Assembly (NCBI GenBank): GCA_031841125.1
Contig: CM063112.1
Span: forward strand, 15,092,603 to 15,156,602
Reading direction: 5' to 3'
DNA from: Acanthococcus lagerstroemiae
Taxonomy: Eukaryota > Arthropoda > Insecta > Hemiptera > Eriococcidae
Length of the DNA stretch: 64,000 nt
The notes below the pieces were generated by a model. The model saw only the letters and a list, made by a program, of their open reading frames with translations. It was not told the origin of the DNA and did not search any database. The position numbers were made by a program, and so were the translations under genes. Shown in pieces: positions 1 to 10,255 of this stretch (position 1 is the first letter of the stretch; each line of letters begins with the position of its first letter).

Positions 1-1013
1 TTCTTCAAAACCGCGTCACTGATTTTGCTTTTTTAAACCCTGCGTACACCTTTTGTATGTTATTCTTTCTCTAAAGGTCTCGCAGTGGTCTCCATTCTCC
101 GCTGCCGAACGGAACAATCAAAATTAGCTCGCAGAAATGCCATCGCCGCAGCCTGCAATCATTAAACCGTCTCATATAAGAGGGTAGTCCCGCCAAAAAA
201 GAAAATTTAATTAAAATCCAATTATCTTCTGGTATAAAAAGATTACTTTAACGGCAAGAAAGGCAGTTAAAAAAAAATGAGGAAGAAGAAAAAACCTTTT
301 AAAAGGACAAGAGCGGAAGAAAAGTAAACAAACAGCTGGAAAATAAATAATAAACGAAAAGCTCACAAATGGGAGATCGTTTACATTTCGCGGAATCTTT
401 TTTCCTCCCCGGTTGGAAGCGGTCTCGCGGTGTGTTTACTGAGTTCGCGAACAGATATCGTTGTTAACACTCCAAGGGCACCCAATCGAATGCAAATTAT
501 TTGCAAACAAACCGATTTCCAATTTTGAGAATCCGTGGTGCACACATAGCCATAATCTGGTCTCCTAAGTATCATCTTTTAAGGCAGACTTCTCCGATTC
601 GAATTGGCGGCAGATAGCTCGGATTTTAAATTTTCTCTGATTGCATAATTTAGTTTACGTAAATCCAATTCTCTTATACTTTCATTTTCATCAGCTCAGC
701 TGATTTGGAGAAGGCACGAAAATAAGTGAAATGAGCATGGGCTCAATGTCAACATTTAGGCCAGTTTTATAATACTGGGGGTTCGCATTTTAACCTCCGG
801 TTAAACGCGTCGATTATTTTCAAGAGTTTTATATTGCTGGCCCTGACTGAGCTAGAGATTCGGATAGTTGTGGATCATTAAATACGTGAATCATCTGTTT
901 GGACGAATTAGAAATAAAAAATAATCATATACAATAGACGTGCTACTGCAAGCAGAAATGAAGATCAAGTCGGCACTGAACAAGAAAACTATAATATGTA
1001 GAAATTGGAAAAC
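1..1013. other. Unassigned DNA, CpG-richer between about 60 and 580
   Basis: No open frame with recognisable protein similarity is visible here. Bases 60-580 have more CpG and more balanced composition than the AT-rich sequence after 600. This may be older, selected or simply unmethylated DNA. No splice-site pair or RNA gene could be supported. Confidence 0.4.
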
Positions 1014-1018
1014 TAAGA

Positions 1019-1416
1019 CAGGGTGTCTACCGACCTAGGAAGTCAAGGAAAAGTCAAGTATTTTGGAGAGTGGTCAAAGAAAGTCAAAAAAGTAAAGGAA
1101 AAGTCAAGTATTTTGGAGAGTGGTCATGAAAAGTCATAAATTTTTTATTTAAATTTCCTCAAAATTATTATCACGATTTTTTTTTTAAATTACTAGTAAA
1201 TTTAAAGTAACGTAAATAATTTCAGATAATTACATAATATCCTTTTTCATTGTATTTTTTAGTGTTTCCATTTATTGTGAGCGCCCCCCCCCCCCACATT
1301 GGTAAGGTCCTACGAATAAGATTATATTTGTATGTTGTAAAATGGTTACGAAAAAAGTGAGAAAAGGACAAGGAAAAGTCAAGGAATTGGAAAATTTGGA
1401 CCCGGTAGACACCCTG
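1019..1416. mobile_element. MITE with 14-bp TIRs and a 5-bp TAAGA duplication
   Basis: The ends are perfect 14-bp inverted repeats (CAGGGTGTCTACCG at the left, its complement at the right). TAAGA sits immediately outside both ends (1014-1018 and 1417-1421), so the 398-bp boundaries are exact. The left part carries a 30-bp sequence twice at a 50-bp spacing (about 1047-1076 and 1097-1126), built on GGAAAAGTCAAG. A run of 12 C lies at 1284-1295. No transposase is encoded, so this is a non-autonomous element. CAGGG-type ends with 5-bp duplications resemble the hAT5 group as I recall it; that class assignment is inference. Confidence 0.88.
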
Positions 1417-1676
1417 TAAGATTTTATCCTCCAGGTTGATGTTATTAGAGTCTAATTTTTCGTGACGAAATATTCGCTCGAGTTTTATGACTCAAATTCT
1501 TAAACTCATGCAGCCCCTTCTGAGAATAGGCAGTAAATGTTTATGTAAGTTTTTGTTGTATTTTTGCGGTTATATCCAGCTTTTTATTGGTATATATTCA
1601 TTCAGTCAGTCAGGTGCCGTATTCTTTGCCGAATGTTGGCGGTCGCGGTTTCTGACGCGCGACTTTCCTAAGTAGG

Positions 1677-2003
1677 GTTAGTCGTTTATTGCATTAGACT
1701 TTTCCTTATCTGTGCCAAGTGTACATCCGAAATTCACTTATAACTACGTGTTTGCACGACGTTGAGTAAGCTGATGTCCACGACGTGCACACGACAGTCT
1801 CAGTCTTTTAGATCTGGTGGTAACACGCCCTGTGATTGTAATGCCTTGGAGTTACTCGATTGATACTGATACTGTAGTCGCTGTGTTCGCTAGGATGATA
1901 GTGGGGTGATGTTCGAATATCACTAGCTTTCCGGCATTGATGGGACTTCCCGAGGCGTAAGAATTGCAAAGCGAGCACGTTAACCACTCGGCCACACAGC
2001 GAC
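1677..2003 (-). mobile_element. tRNA-derived SINE (type B), minus strand
   Basis: Read on the minus strand from 2003, the sequence starts like a class-II tRNA (GTCGCTGTG, then TGGCCGAGTGGTTAACG, a good RNA polymerase III A box). It later shows a 5-bp T-arm-like stem (GTGAT/ATCAC) around TTCGAAC, a B-box core. The 9 bases at 2003-1995 are complementary to CACAGCGAC at 1885-1877. The closed structure is about 127 nt, too long for a working tRNA because extra sequence follows the T arm. A further ~200 bp continues to about 1677. This fits a SINE head plus body; the distal end is approximate. Confidence 0.6.
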
Positions 2004-2426
2004 TCTGTATGTATTATATTCCACTGTTGAGCTTACGCGACATCAAGTGCCGCGGGAGTTTATCCCCTCCATCATTCCCATGTGTTCTCTAACCACCTAT
2101 TTTTGGGCATAAATCTCTCCTTCCTCCTTCCATTTCTTGTTATCTAGGTTATGTCTCCTCCATGTAGGTTCAAGCTTCTTTGGAGCTCCTATCTCCACCG
2201 AGGGGTCTACCCACCCTTCTCAAATTGTCATATGGTATCCACCCATTCACCCTTCTTTCCCATAAGCCACTTTCTTGCCTCATAATGTGACCTGCATACT
2301 TCTATTTCAGACTTGTGACTGTCTCTTCTTGGTCGGCCCGTAGCCAGCCATCTGCGGTAGAGTGACTGACTGTTTACTGGGGGACTTAAGGTACACATAG
2401 TATATAATGTGAAGATTTCTACGAAG
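2004..2426. other. Unassigned pyrimidine-rich DNA
   Basis: The stretch is rich in C and T on the plus strand (many TCTCC and TTCCC motifs). No protein similarity, inverted repeat or RNA signal was recognised. Confidence 0.35.
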
Positions 2427-2699
2427 CAGTGGCGTAGCTGGCGAGGGGCGAAAGGGGCAAATGCTCCCTAAGGCACCTGAAATTGAATGTAAAATATGCG
2501 AAAATGAGCAATTTTTCACCTTTAAAACTCGTTTTTTCGAAAAGTTTTTGCTCGAGCTGTAATTTTACCTTAATTTTGATAAAATGGTTCTCTAATATCG
2601 ACAATTTTTTTAAAAATACCTCAATTTTCAACTTTTTCTCTTTTGAAAATCTTACTTTGCCCCCTCCCACTCCTCGGGAAAATCCTGGCTACGCTACTG
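2427..2699. mobile_element. hAT-type MITE with CAGTGGCGTAGC ends
   Basis: The left end is CAGTGGCGTAGCTGG and the right end is the near-complement CTGGCTACGCTACTG. These CAGTGGCGTAGC ends are typical of hAT-derived MITEs in animals. The interior is AT-rich with no transposase. The 8 bases on each side do not match, so the target duplication has decayed or the ends are slightly misplaced. Confidence 0.75.
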
Positions 2700-2955
2700 A
2701 TGGGGAAAATAGCAAATTTACAATGTTACAATAAGAACTTTGAATTTGGTCAAAATTCATTATCAAAACTGGTGATTCAACTTCCCGACAACCCATTGAA
2801 AAAAAATTGAATATTTCGCGTGAAAAAAGATTAACATTTTTACAACGATCCAATTTTCGAACTTTTGGAAGTAGAAAAATTCTATTTCTGTAGACTTACT
2901 AAGTTATCAGTTCTCAAACAGCCATTTAGGTGCATTTAGCCATCGATATTCAATG

Positions 2956-3192
2956 CAGGGGCGCAACCAGAACTTTTTTTGGTGAGGGCTAGAATTTAGA
3001 GAAAAAAACTTGGGCAGGGGTGAAAGCTCGAAAATACGAGCTGTAAATTTGTACGAACTTACGACGCAACGTAACCGCATCAGACAATCGACAACATCTT
3101 TTTTTTCTTTTCAAAATTGATTTTGAGAAAATTTCAAAGAATTAGGTAGGGAGGGGCTATAGCCCCTAGCCCTCTCCTAGGTTGCGCCCTTG
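2956..3192. mobile_element. hAT-type MITE with perfect 8-bp duplication ATTCAATG
   Basis: The 237-bp element has 13-bp TIRs with one mismatch (CAGGGGCGCAACC versus CAAGGGCGCAACC). ATTCAATG occurs directly outside both ends (2948-2955 and 3193-3200), the 8-bp duplication expected for hAT transposition. Just inside the right end is a short GGGGCTATAGCCCC palindrome. There is no coding capacity. Confidence 0.9.
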
Positions 3193-3200
3193 ATTCAATG

Positions 3201-3479
3201 TGAACTGGATCGCGAGCTTACTACTGTGTTTGTGAATTAAAGAACGACAAACTCACGATTCGTCTATCTTTCAAAGCAAAATCAGTTTTGCCAAGTTTAT
3301 GAACATTAAAATGTAGTGGAAAGAAAAGTTTTGAACAATACTAGCGAGGAAAATGTATAAATTCGTTATGTTTATTCATGAAATTTTGCTAGGGGGCTCC
3401 GGCAAGTGCTAGGGGTGTTCAGCACCCCCTAGTATCCCTCTGGCTATGGGCCAGCTCCTGAGTACTTTAGTTTCGTTTG
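3201..3479. other. Unassigned; hAT-end-like fragment near 3390-3450
   Basis: Around 3390-3450 runs such as CAGCACCCCCTAG and CTCTGGCTATGG look like the decayed GC-rich end of another hAT MITE. No partner end or target duplication was found. Confidence 0.3.
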
Positions 3480-4690
3480 TTTTTTTGATTTTCACATTTT
3501 CAACCTTGTCCCTCTTTTTGATCCCTAATATGTTGCTCTCCATTGCCTGCTGAGTGGTTACAAGTCTGTTTATATTTGCTTTTTTCAATGGCCACGTTTA
3601 TGCCAAATGTGTAATTGTTGGCTGCACGCAACTCCGCCACACCTCCGCCTTTGTTCTTATTGATAACGCACTTTTGAATACATTTGTTGGTTCCCAGTAA
3701 CTACTCCAACCACTTCTCATCCTGCTTGACAGGTTTTTTCCCCGGACCTTTTTGAAGGTTACCGTTTGTCCCAAGTATTTGGCCTCGTTTTCACATCCCT
3801 CTCCCCCTAGTTACTACTGGAGCTTCGTTTTGCTCGTGTTTACATTTAGTCCAGCCTGCTTACACACATTTATACATTTTTCGGCATTCTCCGGTAACTC
3901 GTTCAAGTTGCTAGCGATTAAAACTATGTCATTAGCAAATCCCAAGTTGTTCAAATATTCTCCGTCTATCTTTATCCTCCTCCCGTCCCATTCCAGTTGC
4001 CGCATTGCTTCTTTTGAAGCGCAGTTGAACAGGTTGGACAACGAGTCTCTGCCTCCCGCCTCCCCCTCTCTATTTTAAAATTCTTCCCCTTTAACGTCTG
4101 TTTTCAGGAAGACTGTTGCCCATTCACTAATGATTTTAATTATATGAATTGCTTTCTGGCTTATTCCTTGCCTACTCATTGCCTTCCACAAAAACTCATG
4201 TTTTATAGAGTCGAACGCTTTTGAAAAGTCAATGAAAAGTAGGTGCAGTTCAAGATTATATTAATTTGCTTTTTCTATGATTTGATTAATAATAAAAACC
4301 TGATCTACTGTGGAATGATTTCCTTCGAATTCAGTCTGTTTCCTCGCTTGCTGGGTGTCTAATTGCGAGTACAGCATATCTATAAGCATTTTTATAAACG
4401 CCTTCCCGTTGACTTGAGGCTGATTGGTCTGTAATTTTTAATATCGTCTTTTTCATCTTTTTTGATTTACAGAATGATTTCCGCCACTTTCCATTGTTTT
4501 GGGCTGGTTTCTGTTTCCGAAATTTTATTGAATAGCCTAGTCAACATATGTGTTATTTCCTCTTCAAAAAGTTTCGAAGTCCCGTTGTTCACCCATCAGG
4601 TCCACCTGCTATCCATCATCGACACGGAAAATTTTCTGAATGAGAATTTTGCGATTCAATTCTCAGGGAAAGCACCTTCCCCAACTTAGT
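3480..4690 (-). pseudogene. Decayed RTE-type LINE reverse transcriptase
   Basis: Read on the minus strand, broken frames give the order of motifs expected of an RTE-clade non-LTR reverse transcriptase. Near 4600 there is a GPDG block. KNYRP/IS lies near 4430, FIDFSKAFDSIKHEFLWKAM near 4200, then NNLGFANDIVLIASN near 3930, and a thumb/C-terminal block with AEVWRSCVQP and QQAMESNILGIKKRDKVE near 3700-3490. The catalytic FADD box reads FAND. Several frameshifts and stops interrupt the frame. The endonuclease and 5' part are absent, as is usual for 5'-truncated LINE insertions. This copy cannot encode a working enzyme. The clade call rests on motif wording. Confidence 0.85.
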
Positions 4691-5270
4691 AGCTTTAGAG
4701 CCCTTTCAACTTGGAGATTTATATTATGAAGTCTTGAAACCCAAAGCAAATTTTTTGATTTTCAAGGCATGTTTAAGACTCCTGGACCAAGTCAAGGCCA
4801 TCCTAGACCTGATTTGAACTTTGAAGATCTTGATGATTTTCTTGAGATTGCCTCAAGGTTTTTAGGATTTTTTCTGGACCCACTGCGCAATATTTTTATT
4901 AACTGTTCAACTATAATCTGTTCAAGAGTTTTATACTTATTTCAGACTTTTAGACTCACCCAGACGTGTTTAGGATTCTCGGAGACGTTCAGACTGTTCC
5001 AAATTTGTTTAGGACTTTGCAAGACTTCTTTCAAGTCTCTTCTAGACATGTTTTAAACGACTTCTGAGGCTATTCTTGCCTCGTAGTAAGTCTGTTTATG
5101 AGTCTTACCGATTTATTCACGACTCCATGAGATCATCTAGGCGGGTTTATGCTTCCAGGAGACTTTTTAAGATTCTTAAGAAGTTGTTTAGGATTTCAAG
5201 ATTTCTTTACTCCTAAATTTCTCTGAGAGTCTTCGAGATTTTTCTAGGTCTTTTTCATACATATTATAAC

Positions 5271-5477
5271 TGGCAGGGGTCTTGTTGGCCGAGTGGATAG
5301 CGCGCTGATCCCGGAATCCGGAGGTCTCGGGTTCGAATCTACGTAGCAACTCGCTACATTTCGACCTAGACGAGAAGAGGGCTAAGGCAATCCTAACAGC
5401 CTCCCCGAGTCTCTGAAGTAATGCTCGAAAGGGCGGATTCCAGGGTTCGGGTTGAGAGTAAAATTAGTAAAGAGGGG
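5271..5477 (+). mobile_element. tRNA-derived SINE (type A) with 14-15 bp target duplication
   Basis: The 207-bp element starts with a tRNA-like head. The A box is TGGCCGAGTGG near 5286 and the B box is GGTTCGAATCT at 5330-5340. A non-tRNA body follows and contains GAGGGCTAAGG, AGTAATGCTCGAAA and GGTTCGGGTTGAGA. The flanks ATACATATTATAAC (5257-5270) and ATACATATTTATAAC (5478-5492) match apart from one base, giving a retroposition target duplication and exact ends. A second long copy lies at about 23,817-24,036 and a 3' fragment at 46,639-46,695. Confidence 0.85.
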
Positions 5478-5576
5478 ATACATATTTATAACACAAGGTT
5501 TGTAAAATTCTTTGTGAACTTGCTTAAAACTAATCCAGACTTGATGGAGGTTTCTTAAGACTATTCTACATTTGAT

Positions 5577-5949
5577 CAGGGTGGCCACTTTCTGGAAAAC
5601 CTGGAAAACAGGGAAAAGTCAGAGAATTTAGTCCATCATGGTAAAGTCAGGGAGAAGTCAGGAAATTTTGAAAATTTCAGTAAAAGTCAGGGAATTTTTT
5701 AAGAACGAACAAAATTGCTAGATGAAGCTGAAAATCCTGATGCAAAATGCGTTTCGCGTGACGCTCCCTACGTTCGAAAGGAGAAGAAAACAATAACAAG
5801 TTTACTGTATTAAAAAAAATTTAATATCATATCTTAGGTAAGGAGGGGTTCTTATCAGTATAATACATATTTTTTATTATTCTATATGGAGAAAATTTGT
5901 CTCTGGAAAAGTCAGGGAAAAATTCGCTGAAAATAGTGACCACCCTCTG
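5577..5949. mobile_element. MITE with 5-bp TTGAT duplication
   Basis: Left end CAGGGTGGCCACT and right end AGTGACCACCCTCTG form imperfect TIRs. TTGAT lies outside both ends (5572-5576 and 5950-5954). The interior repeats AAAGTCAGGGA words near both ends and is AT-rich in the middle. Together with 1019-1416 it suggests one superfamily with CAGGGT ends, 5-bp duplications and AAGTCARGGA-rich subterminal repeats. It interrupts the GTCT-type array. Confidence 0.8.
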
Positions 5950-6270
5950 TTGATTAAGGCGTTTGAAATTCTCTCAGGATTGTTAATGATTCTTCAAGAT
6001 TCATCCAGTCGTGTTGAACATTCTTGAGACTTGAAGGCTATTTCAGTCGTGTTGAAGGTTTTCCGACATGTTTTAATTTCAAAACAAGTTTCAAAGGGTA
6101 TTGCATAAGTATTCCTGTAGTCAGGAATAATCTCAGAGTAGGCCAAAAAGGCTTCACAGATGGTCTTCAAAATGTCTGGAAATGTCTTGGACAGATCTGA
6201 AACAGTGTTAGAAGTATCGTAGCGAGCCTGAAAGAAGTCTTAGAGAGTCTTGATGAGTCTCTAACGCAAA

Positions 6271-8659
6271 GCCAGAAATTACTGTGAAGGTGAAAATCAG
6301 CCTGACCGCGGAGGGAGACAAGTTTTTCCTGTTTTAGAATATTTTCTGAAAGTGTATGGGGTAAGGAGAAGCAGAGAGTCCCATATAGAGATAAGTACGA
6401 AGATAATATTTGTTTACATTTTATTATTTATCATCGTTATTATCCTTATTTAAGTATATTTCTGCAGTGTGGGGGAAATTTCATGGACGAATGATCTTCA
6501 TATCAGACTTCTCGGCTAGTGCTCAATGTTATTATTTGAGAGAATACGCAAAATTTTCTACAAAACGTAGATGTACTTTTTCGCAAAAAAATTTTTTGAG
6601 TAACTTCCGTCCCTCCTCCTCCTCCTCCTCCTCTCAAGAGAAATTCGAGAGCGAAGCGAGCGAATTTCCTGGACAATCTCGTTTGATATTCCCTCTGGTT
6701 TTATCATTTGATAGCGATACCACATCGAACTGGAAAACAAACAGATAAACACAAACCGGCGTTGGAATAATTTGAAAGAATTAAATGGCTGCGAGTCGGA
6801 ATGGTTTTGGCGAAAGCGCAAACTTTTACAATTTTCTCGAAAGCGTTCATTCGCAAACGACAACTTTCGCGTCGAAAAAATTGATTATAAACGTTTTTTC
6901 CCTCTTTTTTTTTTCTTTCTTCTGCAGTACAACTTTCTTGCATTGTATACTGTTCAGGTGAATGCCAAGACAACTGATAATTCCAGTTTTTCGCCATTTC
7001 TGCTGGACTATTAACTTCTATTTGCGAAGTCACGCTGACTAGAAATAACGAAGTTTTCAGCCTCGTCGTTATTCGCGTAAACGTGAAAAGCATTTATTTC
7101 GTTTAGAGCGTCATCAATTTTAAAGATCATTTAAGACGGCGCTGTAGCAGATTGAAGTTGAAGATCTCCGAGAAAGAGGCGTCTCTGCCGGGTCGCATCG
7201 AACCAGTCGAAACACAACTCGAGTTTCCTTGACTGGCGATGGCGTTCGATGATAATGAGCACTCGTGAATGCAGTTTTCGCTTTAATTACATTGTATTCA
7301 TTCGATGGGTAACATGAGGAAGTCACAGTAGCTCAGTGGGCGACCTAGAAGCTGGAGCAGTCAGCTCAGGTGTTTAGATACAAGTGGTCCAGCTAGTTTT
7401 GATGATCGGCACTGGGGAATTTATCAAGTAGCTATAACGTTATGGCTGGATGCAGTAGTCTATGTTTCCGAAAACACTGGGGCTCACTTCGTGTCACTCC
7501 AACAGGAATTTTGTTTCAGAAAACTATAGAGAGTGTACAGCTATGGCCCAACATAGATTCTGGATTTCCCCCGGAAATGTCATATTTAAAGGAACCTCCA
7601 TTATCACACCCAGGAATATGGTCTTTTGAAATGTATTTTTCATCGAAGTCTCGCAACGAGAAAGAATGGTCGTAGTTCTTGGATATGGAAATAGTTCAAT
7701 ATGGACATACAAAAGCAGTTGAATCGCATTAACTTGAAATACTGGACCACATCACACATATGGGAGAGGGAGGGGATCTCCAAATGAACACAGTCGAAAA
7801 ACATAATATCTACTGGTATCTTTCACTTTGATTTCAAAAGTCACTGATTTCATTTTCCACATCAGTCCCTAGGGTTGTTGCATTCACTTTTTATCTACTT
7901 ACATCATCGTGAAGCCTGTTGTTTATTTTTTATGTTGTTGAAGCTAGCATAGTTACGAGTGCTTTAGTTGTGATGAGCCTATGTGTTATTCCCGTAAATG
8001 CCTGCAAAGTCGTTTTTAGGGTTTCAGATACAGTCAATTTATCATCCCAAAATCAAATTTCGGGATTTTGATTTCAATACAATTTGAAGAAGTAATAGTT
8101 TTCCAACTCAAATTCGTTGACTGCATCGAAGTCTTTGTCTCCAACTTGCGGCATGAAGTGATCATATCCCAGTTCATTTTTCTTTGAAGTTATTTGTTCA
8201 CAAATTCACTTTCTTGAAGTATAGACTTTGAACCTAATTTTAAAGTTACAGTTCTTTGAATGTACCCAAAATAAGTGGAATTATGAAGTTGGTCTGAAAT
8301 ATATTTCAACAAAATGGACCCTTTACGCGTGAAATGACCCATGCACAAGATGTGGTATGAGAATCCCATTTTTTTTATTGCGAAGTCGATCGACATGAGA
8401 CAAATGGGCATCCTCTAGGGCTAAGGTTTAGTTTATTTTTGGGTGAAAAAAAATGTCTTCTCCCCCAAGGGGTCTGCAACATGCCACCTACTCTGGAATT
8501 GTAAATTGAAACAAATCAAAGTATCAGAGGAGGGGTATTTTGGGTGGTTGTTTACTAATTCACATCGGATTTTCAATCCGATGCCGATTTGGGCATCTGG
8601 CCGGCCCGTGCGCAGAAAGTATACAAGGCGGGGTGATCATATATTTCATGTTAAGTTAG
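6271..8659. other. Unassigned DNA with a CCT microsatellite
   Basis: No gene with recognisable similarity. A CCT trinucleotide run occupies 6611-6632. The part from about 6640 to 7330 is CpG-richer and contains the microexon candidate described separately. The rest is AT-rich with only short frames whose translations look random. Confidence 0.4.
6928..6957 (+). other. Possible 30-nt microexon between strong splice-like sites
   Basis: A long polypyrimidine tract (6901-6924, almost all C and T) ends in TGCAG at 6923-6927, a very good acceptor. Thirty bases later TTCAG is followed by GTGAAT, a plausible donor. The 30 bases keep one frame open (translation YNFLALYTVQ). Thirty nucleotides is a legitimate microexon size, but no flanking coding exons were identified. 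The call is an inference from splice signals only. Confidence 0.25.
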
Positions 8660-8663
8660 GTTA

Positions 8664-9570
8664 TGTGGTAACCGATGGCAAGACTCCTGTTAGGTGACAG
8701 GGCAGCACGGTTGGGTTGTTGGAACCACGAACACCACGTGTAGCTCTCGACTAGCTCACAGAGATCTACAGGGAATTGGAAAGGCACTTAGGGACTAAGA
8801 TGATCGACTGCGCGTACAGTTACGAGGTAACTCAAGCTTTGAAGAGTGCTCTACCGGCCGAATACCTCGAGTATCGGATCCTACTCTGACTCGTAGGTAA
8901 GCAGGAAGGAACGACGATACGAGAACAACGACAAACACAGAACCAGAGACAAATGTATGACGGTGTTTATTCGGGAAGGCTTATGATTACGGAGACGACG
9001 ACGAAACACAAATGTACAAACTTCTAGTGTAGACTAACGGACAGCACGATCCCAAGGTTTGACGCCACGTGGAATACGTGAATGTCCCGCGTTGAACGGT
9101 GGTTGAAACGCGGCGTGCAGAACTCGCGGAAGTCAAGAAGTATCGCAGATGGTTCGCGACGAATCTACGTTAGCACTTAAACAAAACGAATTAACGCCAA
9201 TGTGGCACGTAACTTTCCTGTAACTCCAAAAACTTCACTTTCCACAACGTGGTTCAAAAAATACGCCGAGGAACGTCGGCGAGATCTTTCTCTGTCTACG
9301 TCCGAAAAGCGAGTCCTCGTTGCGGCTATTTCCCGGATGGTCATCGATGATTTACCCCCTCCCTGGGACAGGTCATGGAAGTCACGGAAAAGTGGAAAAG
9401 TCGACGATGTCGAAAAAGAGCACACAGACAGGTATAAACAGGAAACAACATGTAGGAACGGGAATGAACGTATGAGGATAAACGAGAGAAGAGGTAATCT
9501 ATATCGTATCAATCGAGAGAATCGATACGATGCCTTGACTATTCGGAACTAGCGCAGCTAGGTTACCACA
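8664..9570 (-). mobile_element. Probable solo LTR with 10-bp inverted ends and GTTA duplication
   Basis: The segment begins TGTGGTAACC and ends GGTTACCACA, perfect 10-bp inverted ends of the TG...CA kind found on LTRs. GTTA lies directly outside both ends (8660-8663, 9571-9574), matching the 4-5 bp duplications of LTR elements. At 907 bp and CpG-rich it differs sharply from the AT-rich flanks. Read on the minus strand there is an AATAAA (CGAATAAACACC) near 8973-8965, suggesting that orientation. No gag or pol sequence or second LTR is nearby, so a solo LTR left by recombination is the simplest reading. The family cannot be named. Confidence 0.65.
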
Positions 9571-9831
9571 GTTATAAAGTTGGGGGGGGGGGGCATGTGG
9601 ATTCATCTTGGTGTACTGAAGGTGAAATGAATATCTCGTGCTATGATTGGTCTGATGCGACATGGTGGGGACTCGCATGTCTCCGAGCTGATTGAGTGTT
9701 TCCGTTGGGTGATAATCCGAGACAGCGATCGCCATAAATTATTATATTACATATCAACAAAGGTCAATGGGGGGGGGGGACGCCTGCACGGGTCTGGTAC
9801 CTGTTCTGCCCGTCTTTCTTTCGAAGCGGCC
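9571..9831. other. Unassigned, with two poly-G tracts
   Basis: Runs of 12 G (9582-9593) and 11 G (9769-9779) flank about 175 bp of ordinary sequence. Nothing else was recognised. Confidence 0.4.
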
Positions 9832-10255
9832 AAGTTAAATTTGCCAAAAAATTTGAAAATAGTGGGTGTCAGATTAAGGGCTTGTTGCGTTTCTGAGTTC
9901 CCAGAATTCATTAGGTTATTAATCCGACCCAAAATCCAAATTTGACTCCTTAAAACGGCCTAATTCGACTTTCCTGAAAAAAGTTGATCTAGGAATAGGG
10001 TTTCCTTGGGTCTCTAATTTCAAAAATTCAGTCAGATTCTTAATCCGATTCCTATTTAGGCCCCAAAATCCAGCTCTGATCGCTTCAAATAGGCTAATTA
10101 GACGTTGCTGGAAAAATTGAACGAAAAAAGGAGTTTTTCGTGACGCGAACTTTGCAAGCTTATCAGATTTTGTGATCCGATCTCAGTTTGGCCCCCAAAA
10201 TTCAGATTTCGAACTTATAATGAACGAAATCAAGTTGACTTTCGAAAAACGAACT
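9832..10255. repeat. Degenerate tandem repeat, period about 120-130 bp
   Basis: Three diverged units share AATCCGA (near 9921, 10042 and as GATCCGA near 10174). Each is followed by a CCCAAAATYCA block and an AATTMGAC-type block. Similar wording (CAGATTTTAATCCGACCCC) recurs at 56,570, so this is one member of a dispersed repeat family. Confidence 0.6.

Larger units (their letters stand above)
4740..6270. repeat. Degenerate GTCT-rich tandem array, interrupted by a SINE and a MITE
   Basis: From 4740 to 5256, 5493 to 5571 and 5955 to about 6080 the plus strand repeats variants of AAGACT, TTTAGGATT and CAAGACTTC every 15-30 bases. From about 6120 to 6270 the same words appear on the opposite strand (GAAAGAAGTCTTAGAGAGTC). 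The units are too diverged for a clean period. SINE 5271-5477 and MITE 5577-5949 have both landed inside it. Related arrays occur at 42.9, 49.0, 50.6 and 63.9 kb. Confidence 0.6.

Noticed and set aside
7325..7430. Possible tRNA or SINE head at GTAGCTCAGTGGGC
   Set aside because: The A-box-like start is not followed by a B box (GGTTCRANNCC) at the right distance and no cloverleaf arms could be paired.
9202..9552. 116-codon plus-strand frame
   Set aside because: It lies entirely inside the CpG-rich solo LTR and shows no domain; long frames are expected there because stop codons are AT-rich.
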